5,984 nucleotides of DNA, taken from the NCBI GenBank assembly GCA_905478725.1, contig CAJQJT010000158.1, positions 1-5,984 on the forward strand, written 5' to 3'. Made by a program: the position numbers and the translations under genes. How positions within the stretch are numbered: position 1 is the stretch's first letter; every line of letters starts with the position of its first letter. This DNA comes from an uncultured Pseudomonadales bacterium (GTDB lineage Bacteria > Pseudomonadota > Gammaproteobacteria > Pseudomonadales > Porticoccaceae). Below, in pieces: positions 1 through 5,984 of this stretch. Below the pieces are notes generated by a model, which saw only the letters and a list, made by a program, of their open reading frames with translations, was not told the origin of the DNA and ran no database searches.

Positions 1-177
1 CTCGCGCGTCTTGGAGAAAAATTTTTCCAGTAATTCGACGACAAATTCCATCGGTGTGTAGTCGTCGTTTAATAGTACTACTTTGAACATTGATGGCTTC
101 TTAAGCTTGGGTCTTTCTGTTTCGACCACAGTATTGCCGTCTTGTTGCCACGAAGGGGGATTTTTATCTTCACTCAT
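1..177 (-). CDS. clpS: ClpS, ClpAP adaptor of the N-end rule pathway (partial, C-terminus off the left edge)
   Basis: ClpS is a small cytoplasmic adaptor that binds proteins with bulky hydrophobic N-terminal residues and hands them to the ClpA unfoldase for degradation by ClpP. The minus strand from the ATG at 175-177 reads 59 codons without a stop to the window edge; the family is usually a little over 100 residues, so about half is present. The hallmark segment [12 protein letters not shown] lies at residues 36-47. N37, D38 and D39 match the E. coli Asn34-Asp35-Asp36 that hold the substrate alpha-amino group, and M43 matches the gatekeeper Met40. Residues 1-28 form a polar, variable N-terminal arm typical of the family, which reaches the ClpA N-domain. 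No strong Shine-Dalgarno sequence precedes the ATG. In relatives clpA follows directly downstream, which would lie left of this window. It is divergent from cspD, as in E. coli. Confidence 0.95.
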   Translation of the reverse strand, partial: MSEDKNPPSWQQDGNTVVETERPKLKKPSMFKVVLLNDDYTPMEFVVELLEKFFSKTRE

Positions 178-260
178 ACATTTTTTGCCAATTAGTTTAC
201 ATGTAGGGTACGTGTTTCATCTTACATCAGATTGCTGTTTCTGCTAAACGATGAGCGGTC

Positions 261-288
261 TTGACAGGGATATTCAACTATTTACAGT
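261..288 (+). promoter_or_regulatory. Candidate sigma70 promoter for cspD
   Basis: A perfect -35 box TTGACA (261-266) is followed after 16 bases by TACAGT (283-288), which matches four of six positions of the -10 consensus. Transcription would start near 295 and give a leader of about 60 bases ahead of cspD. That leader contains an inverted repeat, TTGTAA (298-303) and TTACAA (316-321), which could form a weak 6-bp hairpin. The assignment is by consensus matching only. Confidence 0.5.
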
Positions 289-357
289 GGGCGCAGCTTG
301 TAACATCTTGTCTTTTTACAACGGAATGGGAAAGTACAAAATGGAGAGACATAAAGC

Positions 358-627
358 ATGGCAGATACAGGTAGAGTTAAGTGGTTTAGTAACGACCGAG
401 GGTTCGGGTTTATAGAGCCTGACAACGGTGAACGAGAGCTGTTTGCTCATCATCAGAACATTGTTATGGAAGGCTATAAAACACTCAAATGTTTTCAGCG
501 CGTTACCTACGAGGTGGAGCACGGCGATAATGGCCGTCACGCTGTTAATATCATCCCCGGTGAGACCCTGAAACCTCTGAAGAGTAATGACACTCCCGAT
601 GTGCCAGAATCCAAGGCGGATGTTTAG
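358..627 (+). CDS. cspD: CspD-like cold-shock-domain protein
   Basis: An 89-residue single cold-shock domain protein that should bind single-stranded nucleic acid in the cytoplasm. The domain covers about residues 5-67: VKWF at 7-10, the RNP1-type strand RGFGFIE at 14-20, and the RNP2-type strand LFAHH at 28-32. The segment MEGYKTLK (37-44) is the CspD signature (MDGYRTLK in E. coli), which separates it from CspA-type proteins. In E. coli CspD is induced in stationary phase and inhibits DNA replication by binding single-stranded DNA; that role is inferred here. The position beside divergent clpS is the classic cspD context. Two oddities: the usual Gly-Gln after the LK of this loop is Cys-Phe-Gln (45-47), and a polar tail of about 20 residues (70-89, Pro/Asp/Lys rich) extends past the 74-residue E. 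coli protein. GGAG at 343-346 is the likely ribosome binding site, at a slightly long spacing. Confidence 0.93.
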   Translation: MADTGRVKWFSNDRGFGFIEPDNGERELFAHHQNIVMEGYKTLKCFQRVTYEVEHGDNGRHAVNIIPGETLKPLKSNDTPDVPESKADV

Positions 628-659
628 AGCAGCCATCTATAACAATAATCAGTAGATAT

Positions 660-690
660 AAAAAAACCGGCTGTGAGGCCGGTTTCTTTA
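660..690. terminator. Bidirectional Rho-independent terminator between cspD and icd
   Basis: An 8-bp stem AAACCGGC (664-671) / GCCGGTTT (678-685) encloses a 6-base loop. Read on the minus strand it ends in an unbroken run of seven T (660-666), a strong intrinsic terminator for icd. Read on the plus strand it is followed by CTTTA, giving a weaker but usable terminator for cspD. It lies about 35 bases past each stop codon, between two convergent genes. Confidence 0.85.
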
Positions 691-706
691 TGAATCTAAA
701 CTGCGT

Positions 707-725
707 TAGCTGAATTAAACAGCTA
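707..725 (-). other. Small stem-loop immediately after the icd stop codon
   Basis: TAGCTG (707-712) and CAGCTA (720-725) form a perfect 6-bp stem with the AT-only loop AATTAAA. It abuts the icd stop codon (726-728) on the minus strand and has no T-tract, so it is not itself a terminator. It could act as a 3' end stabiliser of the icd transcript or be chance. Confidence 0.3.
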
Positions 726-1979
726 TTACATATTTTCGATCATTACATCGCCGAACTCTGAACAGGACATCAATGTTGCATCGTCCATCAGTCGCTCGAA
801 ATCATAGGTGACTTTCTTTTCAGAGATAGCCCCTTCGATGCCTTTAATGACTAAGTCAGCAGCTTCGCCCCAACCCATGTGACGCAGCATCATCTCGGCT
901 GACAGAATCAGTGAACCAGGATTAACCTTGTCTTGGCCAGCATACTTAGGCGCAGTACCGTGAGTGGCTTCAAAGATAGCAACGTCGTCAGACAGGTTAG
1001 CGCCAGGAGCTATACCAATACCACCGACCTGAGCGGCCAGCGCATCAGAGATGTAGTCGCCATTCAGGTTCAACGTAGCAATCACGCTGTACTCATCAGG
1101 ACGCAGGATAATCTGCTGTAACATTGCATCGGCGATCACATCTTTAATAACGATGTCTTCACCAGTGTTTGGATTCTTAACTACGTGCCATGGGCCACCG
1201 TCTAAAGGCTGTGCATCGAACTGTTCGCGAGCTACTTCATAGCCCCAATCGCAGAATGCACCTTCGGTGAACTTCATGATGTTGCCTTTGTGAACAATAG
1301 TCACAGACGGCTTGTTTTGATCGATGGCGTACTGAATCGCTTTAGTGACCAGGCGCTTAGTGCCCTGCTCTGACACTGGCTTAACGCCGATACCACAGTT
1401 TTCGTCAAAACGAATCTTAGTGACACTCATTTCTTCTTGCAGAAACTTGATCACCTTAGCGGCTTCATCGCTGCCAGCTTTCCACTCGATACCGGCATAA
1501 ATGTCTTCGGAGTTCTCACGGAAGATGCACATATCAACTTTATTAGGCTGCTTAACCGGAGAAGGAACACCCTGGAACCAACGTACTGGACGCTGACAGA
1601 CAAACAGGTCCAACTCTTGACGCAGTGCAACGTTCAACGAACGGAAACCGCCGCCTACAGGTGTGGTCAATGGTCCTTTGATGGAGACGGCATATTCTTT
1701 CACAGCTTCTAATGTTTCAGCTGGGAACCAGTCACCTTCGTAAAGTTCAGCGGCTTTCTCACCACAAAACACTTCCATCCAAGAGATCTTGCGCTCTCCG
1801 GCATAGGCTTTCTTGATCGACGCGTCGATAACTTTGATCATTACCGGAGTAATGTCTACACCAATGCCATCGCCTTCAATAAAAGGCACAATAGGATTGT
1901 TAGGAACATTGAGTGAAAAGTCTGAATTGACGGTTATTTTTTTACCAGATTCGGGTATCTGGATATGCTGATATCCCAT
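726..1979 (-). CDS. icd: Isocitrate dehydrogenase, NADP-dependent (homodimeric type)
   Basis: Oxidative decarboxylation of isocitrate to 2-oxoglutarate with NADP, in the TCA cycle. The 417-residue protein has the usual length of the E. coli/Pseudomonas enzyme. Visible active-site residues: S114 and N116 with R120 in the segment RSLNVALR, R130, R154, Y161, K231, and metal ligands D284, D308 and D312. K345 and Y346 (TAPKYAG) with Y392 and R396 (YDFER) are the NADP-specificity residues, so NAD use is unlikely. S114 corresponds to the serine phosphorylated by AceK in E. coli, which throttles flux toward the glyoxylate shunt; aceK is not in this window. The start is set at the ATG at 1977-1979 because homologues begin MGYQ and GGAG (1986-1989, minus strand) lies 6 bases upstream. 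An in-frame ATG at 2031-2033 would add 18 unrelated residues. The gene converges on cspD and diverges from rluE. Confidence 0.97.
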   Translation of the reverse strand: MGYQHIQIPESGKKITVNSDFSLNVPNNPIVPFIEGDGIGVDITPVMIKVIDASIKKAYAGERKISWMEVFCGEKAAELYEGDWFPAETLEAVKEYAVSIKGPLTTPVGGGFRSLNVALRQELDLFVCQRPVRWFQGVPSPVKQPNKVDMCIFRENSEDIYAGIEWKAGSDEAAKVIKFLQEEMSVTKIRFDENCGIGVKPVSEQGTKRLVTKAIQYAIDQNKPSVTIVHKGNIMKFTEGAFCDWGYEVAREQFDAQPLDGGPWHVVKNPNTGEDIVIKDVIADAMLQQIILRPDEYSVIATLNLNGDYISDALAAQVGGIGIAPGANLSDDVAIFEATHGTAPKYAGQDKVNPGSLILSAEMMLRHMGWGEAADLVIKGIEGAISEKKVTYDFERLMDDATLMSCSEFGDVMIENM

Positions 1980-2031
1980 TATTGTCTCCGCGGGGTTAAT
2001 GTTGTTTGTAAAAGATTTACCAATTTGCCGC

Positions 2032-2040
2032 ATTTTAGCA
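2032..2040 (-). promoter_or_regulatory. Candidate extended -10 promoter element for icd
   Basis: Read on the minus strand this is TGCTAAAAT: a TG-N extension plus TAAAAT, five of six matches to TATAAT. The -35 region is poor; TTACAA (complement of 2057-2062, 19-base spacing) matches three of six positions. Transcription from here would begin near 2025, downstream of the upstream in-frame ATG at 2031-2033, which supports the shorter icd start. Assigned by consensus only. Confidence 0.4.
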
Positions 2041-2074
2041 TCATTTCGCCCCTTTTTTGTAACCCTGTTTCATT

Positions 2075-2080
2075 TACAAT
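2075..2080 (+). promoter_or_regulatory. Candidate -10 box for the rluE operon
   Basis: TACAAT matches five of six positions of the -10 consensus and lies 21 bases before the rluE GTG. No convincing -35 is present at 16-18 bases upstream, where the sequence is a T-run, so this is weak. A promoter is expected somewhere in the 122-base spacer because icd is divergent. Confidence 0.27.
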
Positions 2081-2101
2081 AAGAAAAAACTAGAGATATT
2101 T

Positions 2102-2728
2102 GTGTCAAAACTACTCCTATTTAATAAACCCTTTCATGTCCTGAGCCAATTTACCGACTCAGAGGCTAGAAAAACGCTGTCTGAGTTTATTCAGGTCAAA
2201 GGGGTCTATCCTGCTGGTCGACTTGATTATGACTCCGAGGGCCTGCTTTTATTGACCGATGACGGCCAGCTTCAAGCACTGATTAGCAACCCAAAATACA
2301 AGCTCAACAAGACCTATTGGGCGCAGGTTGAAGGCACCGCTACTGAGGCCCAGTGCCTAGAGTTGATCGAGGGTGTAAGCCTCAAAGATGGTCCGGCCTC
2401 TGCAGTTAGCTGCCGCCTAATGGATCCACCCAACCTATGGCCCCGTGTGCCACCCATACGAGAGAGGCAGAGTGTCGCTGACAGCTGGATCGAGCTGACT
2501 ATTAATGAAGGACGCAATCGCCAGGTTAGACGAATGACCGCCGCCGTGGGTCTGCCGACATTACGATTAGTTCGCGCTGCAATCGGCGACTGGAAAGTCA
2601 CAGATATTAGCCCTGGAGAGTTTCTTGTGGAAACTGTCGCGACCCCTGCAGTGAAAAAACCCGTATCAAAAAGACCTACCTCAAAAAGAGCTGGCAACAA
2701 AAAGCCTTTAGTTAAAAGGAGACGCTAG
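2102..2728 (+). CDS. rluE: 23S rRNA pseudouridine synthase, RluE-type
   Basis: A RsuA/RluB/E/F-family pseudouridine synthase of 208 residues; RluE of E. coli isomerises U2457 of 23S rRNA. The N-terminus LLLFNKPFHVLSQFTD (4-19) matches RluE closely. The catalytic motif GRLDYDSEGLL is at 39-49, with D42 as the expected catalytic aspartate. The segment PPIRERQS (117-124) and the C-terminal motif NEGRNRQVRRM (135-145) are also RluE-like. No S4 RNA-binding domain precedes the catalytic domain, as in RluE. Start is GTG at 2102, since an in-frame stop at 2060-2062 leaves no upstream ATG, and AGAG at 2092-2095 is only a weak ribosome binding site. Residues 185-208 form a strongly basic tail of five-residue units (reported separately). 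nudJ starts 2 bases after the stop, so the two are probably cotranscribed and coupled. Confidence 0.93.
   Translation: MSKLLLFNKPFHVLSQFTDSEARKTLSEFIQVKGVYPAGRLDYDSEGLLLLTDDGQLQALISNPKYKLNKTYWAQVEGTATEAQCLELIEGVSLKDGPASAVSCRLMDPPNLWPRVPPIRERQSVADSWIELTINEGRNRQVRRMTAAVGLPTLRLVRAAIGDWKVTDISPGEFLVETVATPAVKKPVSKRPTSKRAGNKKPLVKRRR
2654..2728 (+). repeat. Five in-register 15-base units encoding the basic RluE tail
   Basis: Units at 2654-2668, 2669-2683, 2684-2698, 2699-2713 and 2714-2728 each open with an A-rich pair of codons for two basic residues (KK, KR, KR, KK, KR). Three variable codons follow; the last unit ends RR plus the stop codon. The protein period is exactly five residues over residues 185-206. 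The A-rich starts are similar between units but the rest of each unit has diverged, so this is a degenerate repeat. AGGAG at 2717-2721 in the last unit is the likely nudJ ribosome binding site. Confidence 0.65.
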
Positions 2729-2730
2729 AC

Positions 2731-3177
2731 GTGCCCAATACAATACACCTGACCGTGGCCACCATCGTCGAGCGCGATGGTCAGTTCTTAATGGTTAAAG
2801 AGACCAAGTTTGGTCGTCAGGTAATCAATCAACCTGCTGGCCATGTTGAGCCCGGCGAAGAAATACAGGCCGCGGCTATTCGCGAAACTTTTGAGGAGAC
2901 TGGCTGGCATGTGAAGCTAACAGGCTTTCTCGGCTTCTTAACCTCCTTTAATGAGACCAGTGGTATCACCTATTACCGCTTAGCCTTTGCCGCCGAGGCA
3001 CTGGAGTTCGACACTGACGCAGTGATTGATTCAGATATAGATTACGCCCTGTGGATGAGCTACGAAGAGATTCAGCAGAACCTTGAACAGCTGCGCAGTC
3101 CTGGCGTCATTAGCTGCGTCGATGATTACTTGGCTAAGCGCATTTATCCTATGGAAATATTTCGCAACGCTTTATAG
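2731..3177 (+). CDS. nudJ: Nudix phosphatase NudJ (thiamin pyrophosphate / nucleotide hydrolase)
   Basis: A 148-residue Nudix hydrolase, close to the length of E. coli NudJ. The Nudix box is complete at residues 37-59: G37, E43, R51, E52, E55, E56, G58 fit GX5EX7REUXEEXGU, and the two glutamates E55/E56 are metal ligands. NQPAGH (33-38) just ahead and the late SDIDYALWMS (101-110) and LRSP (121-124) segments are characteristic of NudJ rather than of other Nudix proteins. E. coli NudJ removes phosphate from nucleoside di- and triphosphates and from hydroxymethylpyrimidine/thiamin pyrophosphates; the substrate here is inferred from orthology. The start is GTG at 2731, with AGGAG (2717-2721) inside the end of rluE 9 bases upstream. 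It sits between rluE and mnmA, the conserved gammaproteobacterial order. Confidence 0.93.
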   Translation: MPNTIHLTVATIVERDGQFLMVKETKFGRQVINQPAGHVEPGEEIQAAAIRETFEETGWHVKLTGFLGFLTSFNETSGITYYRLAFAAEALEFDTDAVIDSDIDYALWMSYEEIQQNLEQLRSPGVISCVDDYLAKRIYPMEIFRNAL

Positions 3178-3192
3178 TGTTTGCCTAGATCA

Positions 3193-3217
3193 TAGCCGCC
3201 TAAAGTAGCCGCCTAAA
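3193..3217 (+). repeat. Tandem 12-13 base direct repeat upstream of mnmA
   Basis: TAGCCGCCTAAA occurs exactly twice, at 3193-3204 and 3206-3217, separated by one G, giving a 13-base period. It lies in the 70-base spacer between nudJ and mnmA. It may be a slippage duplication or paired protein-binding sites. I see no convincing promoter or terminator in this spacer. Confidence 0.7.
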
Positions 3218-3247
3218 TCAATTCCCCTGTTATTTACTTGGTAAACC

Positions 3248-4360
3248 ATGAGCAAAGTAGAAAAAGTCATAGTCGGCATGTCCGGCGGCGTCGATTCCTC
3301 CGTCGCAGCGCTGCTTTTAATTGAGCAGGGCTACAGCGTTGAAGGCCTGTTTATGAAGAACTGGGATGAAGACGATGAGACTGAATACTGCACCGCTAAA
3401 GCGGATCTGGCGGATGCCCAGCAGGTTTGCGACAAGCTTGGTATTACATTACATACAGCCAATTTTGCCGCTGACTACTGGGACAATGTCTTCGAGCACT
3501 TTCTCGAAGAGTACCGCGCCGGCCGCACACCCAATCCGGACATTCTCTGCAACCGTGAAATCAAATTTAAGGTGTTTCTCGACTACGCTCAAATTCTCGG
3601 TGCCGATGCCATTGCCACTGGCCATTACACGCGCCTTGCTGAGGTTGATGGTCAGACACAATTATTGAAAGGCCTAGACGGCAATAAAGATCAGAGTTAC
3701 TTCCTCCATGCTGTGGAACAGAGCGCCTTTGCTAAATCGCTATTTCCAGTGGGTGAATTGGAAAAGCCTGAAGTGCGCCGCATTGCTGAAGAACATGGCT
3801 TTGTTACCTCGACCAAAAAAGACAGCACCGGCATCTGCTTTATTGGCGAGCGCCGCTTTAAAGATTTTCTCGAACAGTACATTCCAGCTCAGCCCGGCAA
3901 AATGGTCACCCCTGAGGGATTGGTCATTGGCGAGCATCAGGGTTTGATGTTCTATACCATCGGCCAGCGTCAAGGTCTGGGAATTGGCGGCGTAAAAAAC
4001 AGCCCCGATGAACCCTGGTACACATTGCAAAAAGACCTCACAACCAATCGCCTAGTGGTGGGTCAGGGTGCTCAGCATCCCTTATTATTTACCGATCATC
4101 TGCGCGCAGAGGGTATGAACTGGATCAATGGTACGCCCGCCTCTCCTTTCACCTGCATGGCCAAAGCTCGCTATCGTCAGCCCGATCAGCAATGTTTGGT
4201 AACGCCAACAGCCACTGGCTGTGAAGTGCAGTTTGATGAACCACAGCGCGCCATAACCCCAGGTCAGTCAGTGGTGTTCTATCAGGGTGACCACTGCCTT
4301 GGTGGTGGCACTATTGAAGCGACTTGGAATGGTCAAATGGAGGTCGCTGATGTTTGCTAA
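3248..4360 (+). CDS. mnmA: tRNA-specific 2-thiouridylase MnmA
   Basis: MnmA uses ATP to adenylate U34 of tRNA Lys, Glu and Gln and replaces the 2-oxygen with sulfur relayed from IscS through the Tus proteins. The 370-residue length is typical. The N-terminal PP-loop motif SGGVDSS is at 12-18. D98 and the catalytic nucleophile C101 lie in TPNPDILCN (94-102), and the persulfide-carrying C197 is in GICFIG (195-200). TGHYTR (124-129), NKDQSYFL (146-153), [21 protein letters not shown] (228-248) and the C-terminal LGGGTI (351-356) are further family blocks. The start agrees with the E. coli N-terminus (KVIVGMSGG), but no clear Shine-Dalgarno sequence precedes it. The end overlaps hflD by 11 bases. 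Both redox cysteines are present, so the enzyme should be active. Confidence 0.97.
   Translation: MSKVEKVIVGMSGGVDSSVAALLLIEQGYSVEGLFMKNWDEDDETEYCTAKADLADAQQVCDKLGITLHTANFAADYWDNVFEHFLEEYRAGRTPNPDILCNREIKFKVFLDYAQILGADAIATGHYTRLAEVDGQTQLLKGLDGNKDQSYFLHAVEQSAFAKSLFPVGELEKPEVRRIAEEHGFVTSTKKDSTGICFIGERRFKDFLEQYIPAQPGKMVTPEGLVIGEHQGLMFYTIGQRQGLGIGGVKNSPDEPWYTLQKDLTTNRLVVGQGAQHPLLFTDHLRAEGMNWINGTPASPFTCMAKARYRQPDQQCLVTPTATGCEVQFDEPQRAITPGQSVVFYQGDHCLGGGTIEATWNGQMEVADVC
4339..4343 (+). promoter_or_regulatory. Ribosome binding site of hflD, inside mnmA
   Basis: GGAGG lies 6 bases before the ATG at 4350-4352, within the last codons of mnmA. This strong site decides the hflD start against the upstream in-frame ATG codons at 4287 and 4329, which have no comparable site and would add 21 or 7 residues unlike the family. 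Confidence 0.8.
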
Positions 4361-4967
4361 GCCGACTCACGACCAAGCCATGGCTCTGGCAGCAGTATTT
4401 CAAGCCTGCCATTTAGTGGACCAGCTGGCTAATACGGGCGAAGCTTCCACCGAAGAGATGGAAGTTTGTATCGGCGCCCTACTCAATCAAGATCCAGAGT
4501 CTTTAGTCGATCTCTATGGGTCAGAGGAAAATCTGCAAACCGGTGTAGCCGCAATGACGCTATTGCTCGGCGAGCATAAGGGCAACGACGTTTTCAGCAG
4601 TATTATCTTGGTTTACGGCATCTCGATATTAAGCATTGAACGGCAGTTGGATAGCCGCCCGGTAATGTTGAAAAATATTGCCGAGGGTATAGACAACGCT
4701 ACCCGGCAAGCCGAACATTTTTCGGTTATTCACGACAATGTGTTTGCCAATATTGCAGGGCTTTATCAGCAGACCATCAGCACATTGCGCCAGCGTATTC
4801 AGGTCAAGGGCAACCCTATTTATCTGCAGCAGCCCGGTGTCGCCGAGCGTATTCGCTGCCTGCTGTTTGCCGCTGTCAGAAGTGCCTTTCTCTGGCGTCA
4901 ATTAGGCGGCAAACGATATCACCTAGTGGTCTACCGTAAAGCCCTGATTCGAGCCCTGCAAAACTAG
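4350..4967 (+). CDS. hflD: HflD, lysogenization regulator homologue
   Basis: A 205-residue HflD-family protein (213 in E. coli). HflD is an alpha-helical, peripheral inner-membrane protein; in E. coli it binds phage lambda CII and promotes its degradation by FtsH, while its host role is not settled. Recognisable blocks are [10 protein letters not shown] (18-27), [11 protein letters not shown] (55-65), LSIERQL (94-100), [14 protein letters not shown] (147-160) and [16 protein letters not shown] (174-189). No signal peptide or clear membrane span is seen, in line with peripheral attachment. The start overlaps the end of mnmA by 11 bases behind a strong GGAGG, so translation is probably coupled to mnmA. 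The mnmA-hflD-purB order is the standard one in gammaproteobacteria. The lambda-related name need not imply a phage function here. Confidence 0.93.
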   Translation: MFAKPTHDQAMALAAVFQACHLVDQLANTGEASTEEMEVCIGALLNQDPESLVDLYGSEENLQTGVAAMTLLLGEHKGNDVFSSIILVYGISILSIERQLDSRPVMLKNIAEGIDNATRQAEHFSVIHDNVFANIAGLYQQTISTLRQRIQVKGNPIYLQQPGVAERIRCLLFAAVRSAFLWRQLGGKRYHLVVYRKALIRALQN

Positions 4968-4982
4968 ACCAGCTCAATCCCC

Positions 4983-5003
4983 GCGCCTCAGCCACTGGGG
5001 CGC
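4983..5003 (+). other. GC-rich hairpin between hflD and purB, without a U-tract
   Basis: GCGCCTCA (4983-4990) and TGGGGCGC (4996-5003) form an 8-bp stem with one G-T wobble and a 5-base loop, starting 16 bases after the hflD stop. It is followed by AAATAAT, not by T residues, on either strand, so it is not a classical intrinsic terminator. It may slow or protect the 3' end of the upstream transcript. Confidence 0.5.
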
Positions 5004-5010
5004 AAATAAT

Positions 5011-5039
5011 CTGAAATTCCACAGTGATTCCGCTATCAT
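5011..5039 (+). promoter_or_regulatory. Candidate sigma70 promoter for purB
   Basis: CTGAAA (5011-5016) matches four of six -35 positions and TATCAT (5034-5039) five of six -10 positions, with the optimal 17-base spacing. Transcription would begin near 5046, about 30 bases before the purB ATG. No clear PurR operator was recognised nearby. Assigned by consensus only. Confidence 0.5.
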
Positions 5040-5050
5040 ACGCGCCTTAA

Positions 5051-5984
<934 letters not shown>

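Noticed and set aside
308..340. A second cspD promoter, TTGTCT (308-313) with TACAAA (335-340)
   Set aside because: The 21-base spacing is too long, and a start would fall at or near the ribosome binding site.
178..357. A small RNA or extra short gene in the clpS-cspD spacer
   Set aside because: No open frame with a ribosome binding site and no strong terminator hairpin was seen; the spacer is explained by divergent promoters and leaders.
316..636. A 106-codon open frame on the minus strand covering all of cspD
   Set aside because: It is exactly antisense to a clearly recognisable cold-shock gene, its product resembles no family I know, and it has no supporting promoter or ribosome binding site.
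2314..2700. A 128-codon minus-strand open frame inside rluE
   Set aside because: It lies wholly opposite the conserved rluE catalytic region and has composition expected of a reverse-strand shadow.
3740..4030. Minus- and plus-strand open frames of 60-100 codons inside mnmA
   Set aside because: All overlap conserved mnmA motifs in other frames and show no family resemblance.
4287..4349. N-terminal extension of hflD into mnmA
   Set aside because: The 21 extra residues are the out-of-frame reading of the conserved mnmA C-terminus, and the strong GGAGG is placed for the ATG at 4350.
4629..4901. A 90-codon minus-strand open frame inside hflD
   Set aside because: Antisense shadow of a conserved family gene without its own signals.

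Overview
This window is a conserved chromosomal housekeeping block from a gammaproteobacterium. The gene order is clpS (-), cspD (+), icd (-), then rluE, nudJ, mnmA, hflD and purB (all +). The run rluE-nudJ-mnmA-hflD-purB beside icd is a known gammaproteobacterial arrangement. Having clpS/cspD directly beside icd is the order I recall from Pseudomonas and its relatives; in E. coli the two blocks are separate. Base composition is moderate (roughly half G+C by eye), which fits a marine or Cellvibrio/SAR92-like lineage better than a high-GC Pseudomonas, but I cannot name a genus from the sequence alone.

Layout. Bases 1-177 hold the first 59 codons of clpS on the minus strand, cut by the window edge. 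A 180-base divergent spacer follows, with a good sigma70-like promoter pointing at cspD (358-627). cspD and icd converge on a shared bidirectional terminator hairpin (about 660-690). icd runs on the minus strand from 1979 to 726; the longer open frame reaching 2033 is not the real start. A 122-base divergent spacer separates icd from the plus-strand gene run: rluE (2102-2728), nudJ (2731-3177), mnmA (3248-4360), hflD (4350-4967), then a 107-base spacer with a hairpin and a promoter candidate, then purB from 5075 to beyond the right edge (303 codons seen).

How the genes relate. rluE/nudJ (2-base gap) and mnmA/hflD (11-base overlap) look translationally coupled. They join RNA modification (23S rRNA pseudouridine, tRNA 2-thiouridine) with nucleotide clean-up, a peripheral membrane protein and purine synthesis. 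ClpS and CspD belong to proteolysis and the stationary-phase response; Icd is the TCA-cycle NADP enzyme with the serine that AceK phosphorylates in relatives.

Novelty. I found no mobile element, CRISPR array, tRNA, rRNA or defence-like system, and no undescribed multi-gene system. The most interesting local detail is the C-terminal tail of RluE: five in-register five-residue units, each opening with a pair of basic residues, whose last unit also encodes the nudJ ribosome binding site. Smaller oddities are an unusual CspD loop, a 13-base tandem repeat ahead of mnmA and a GC-rich hairpin without a U-tract ahead of purB.
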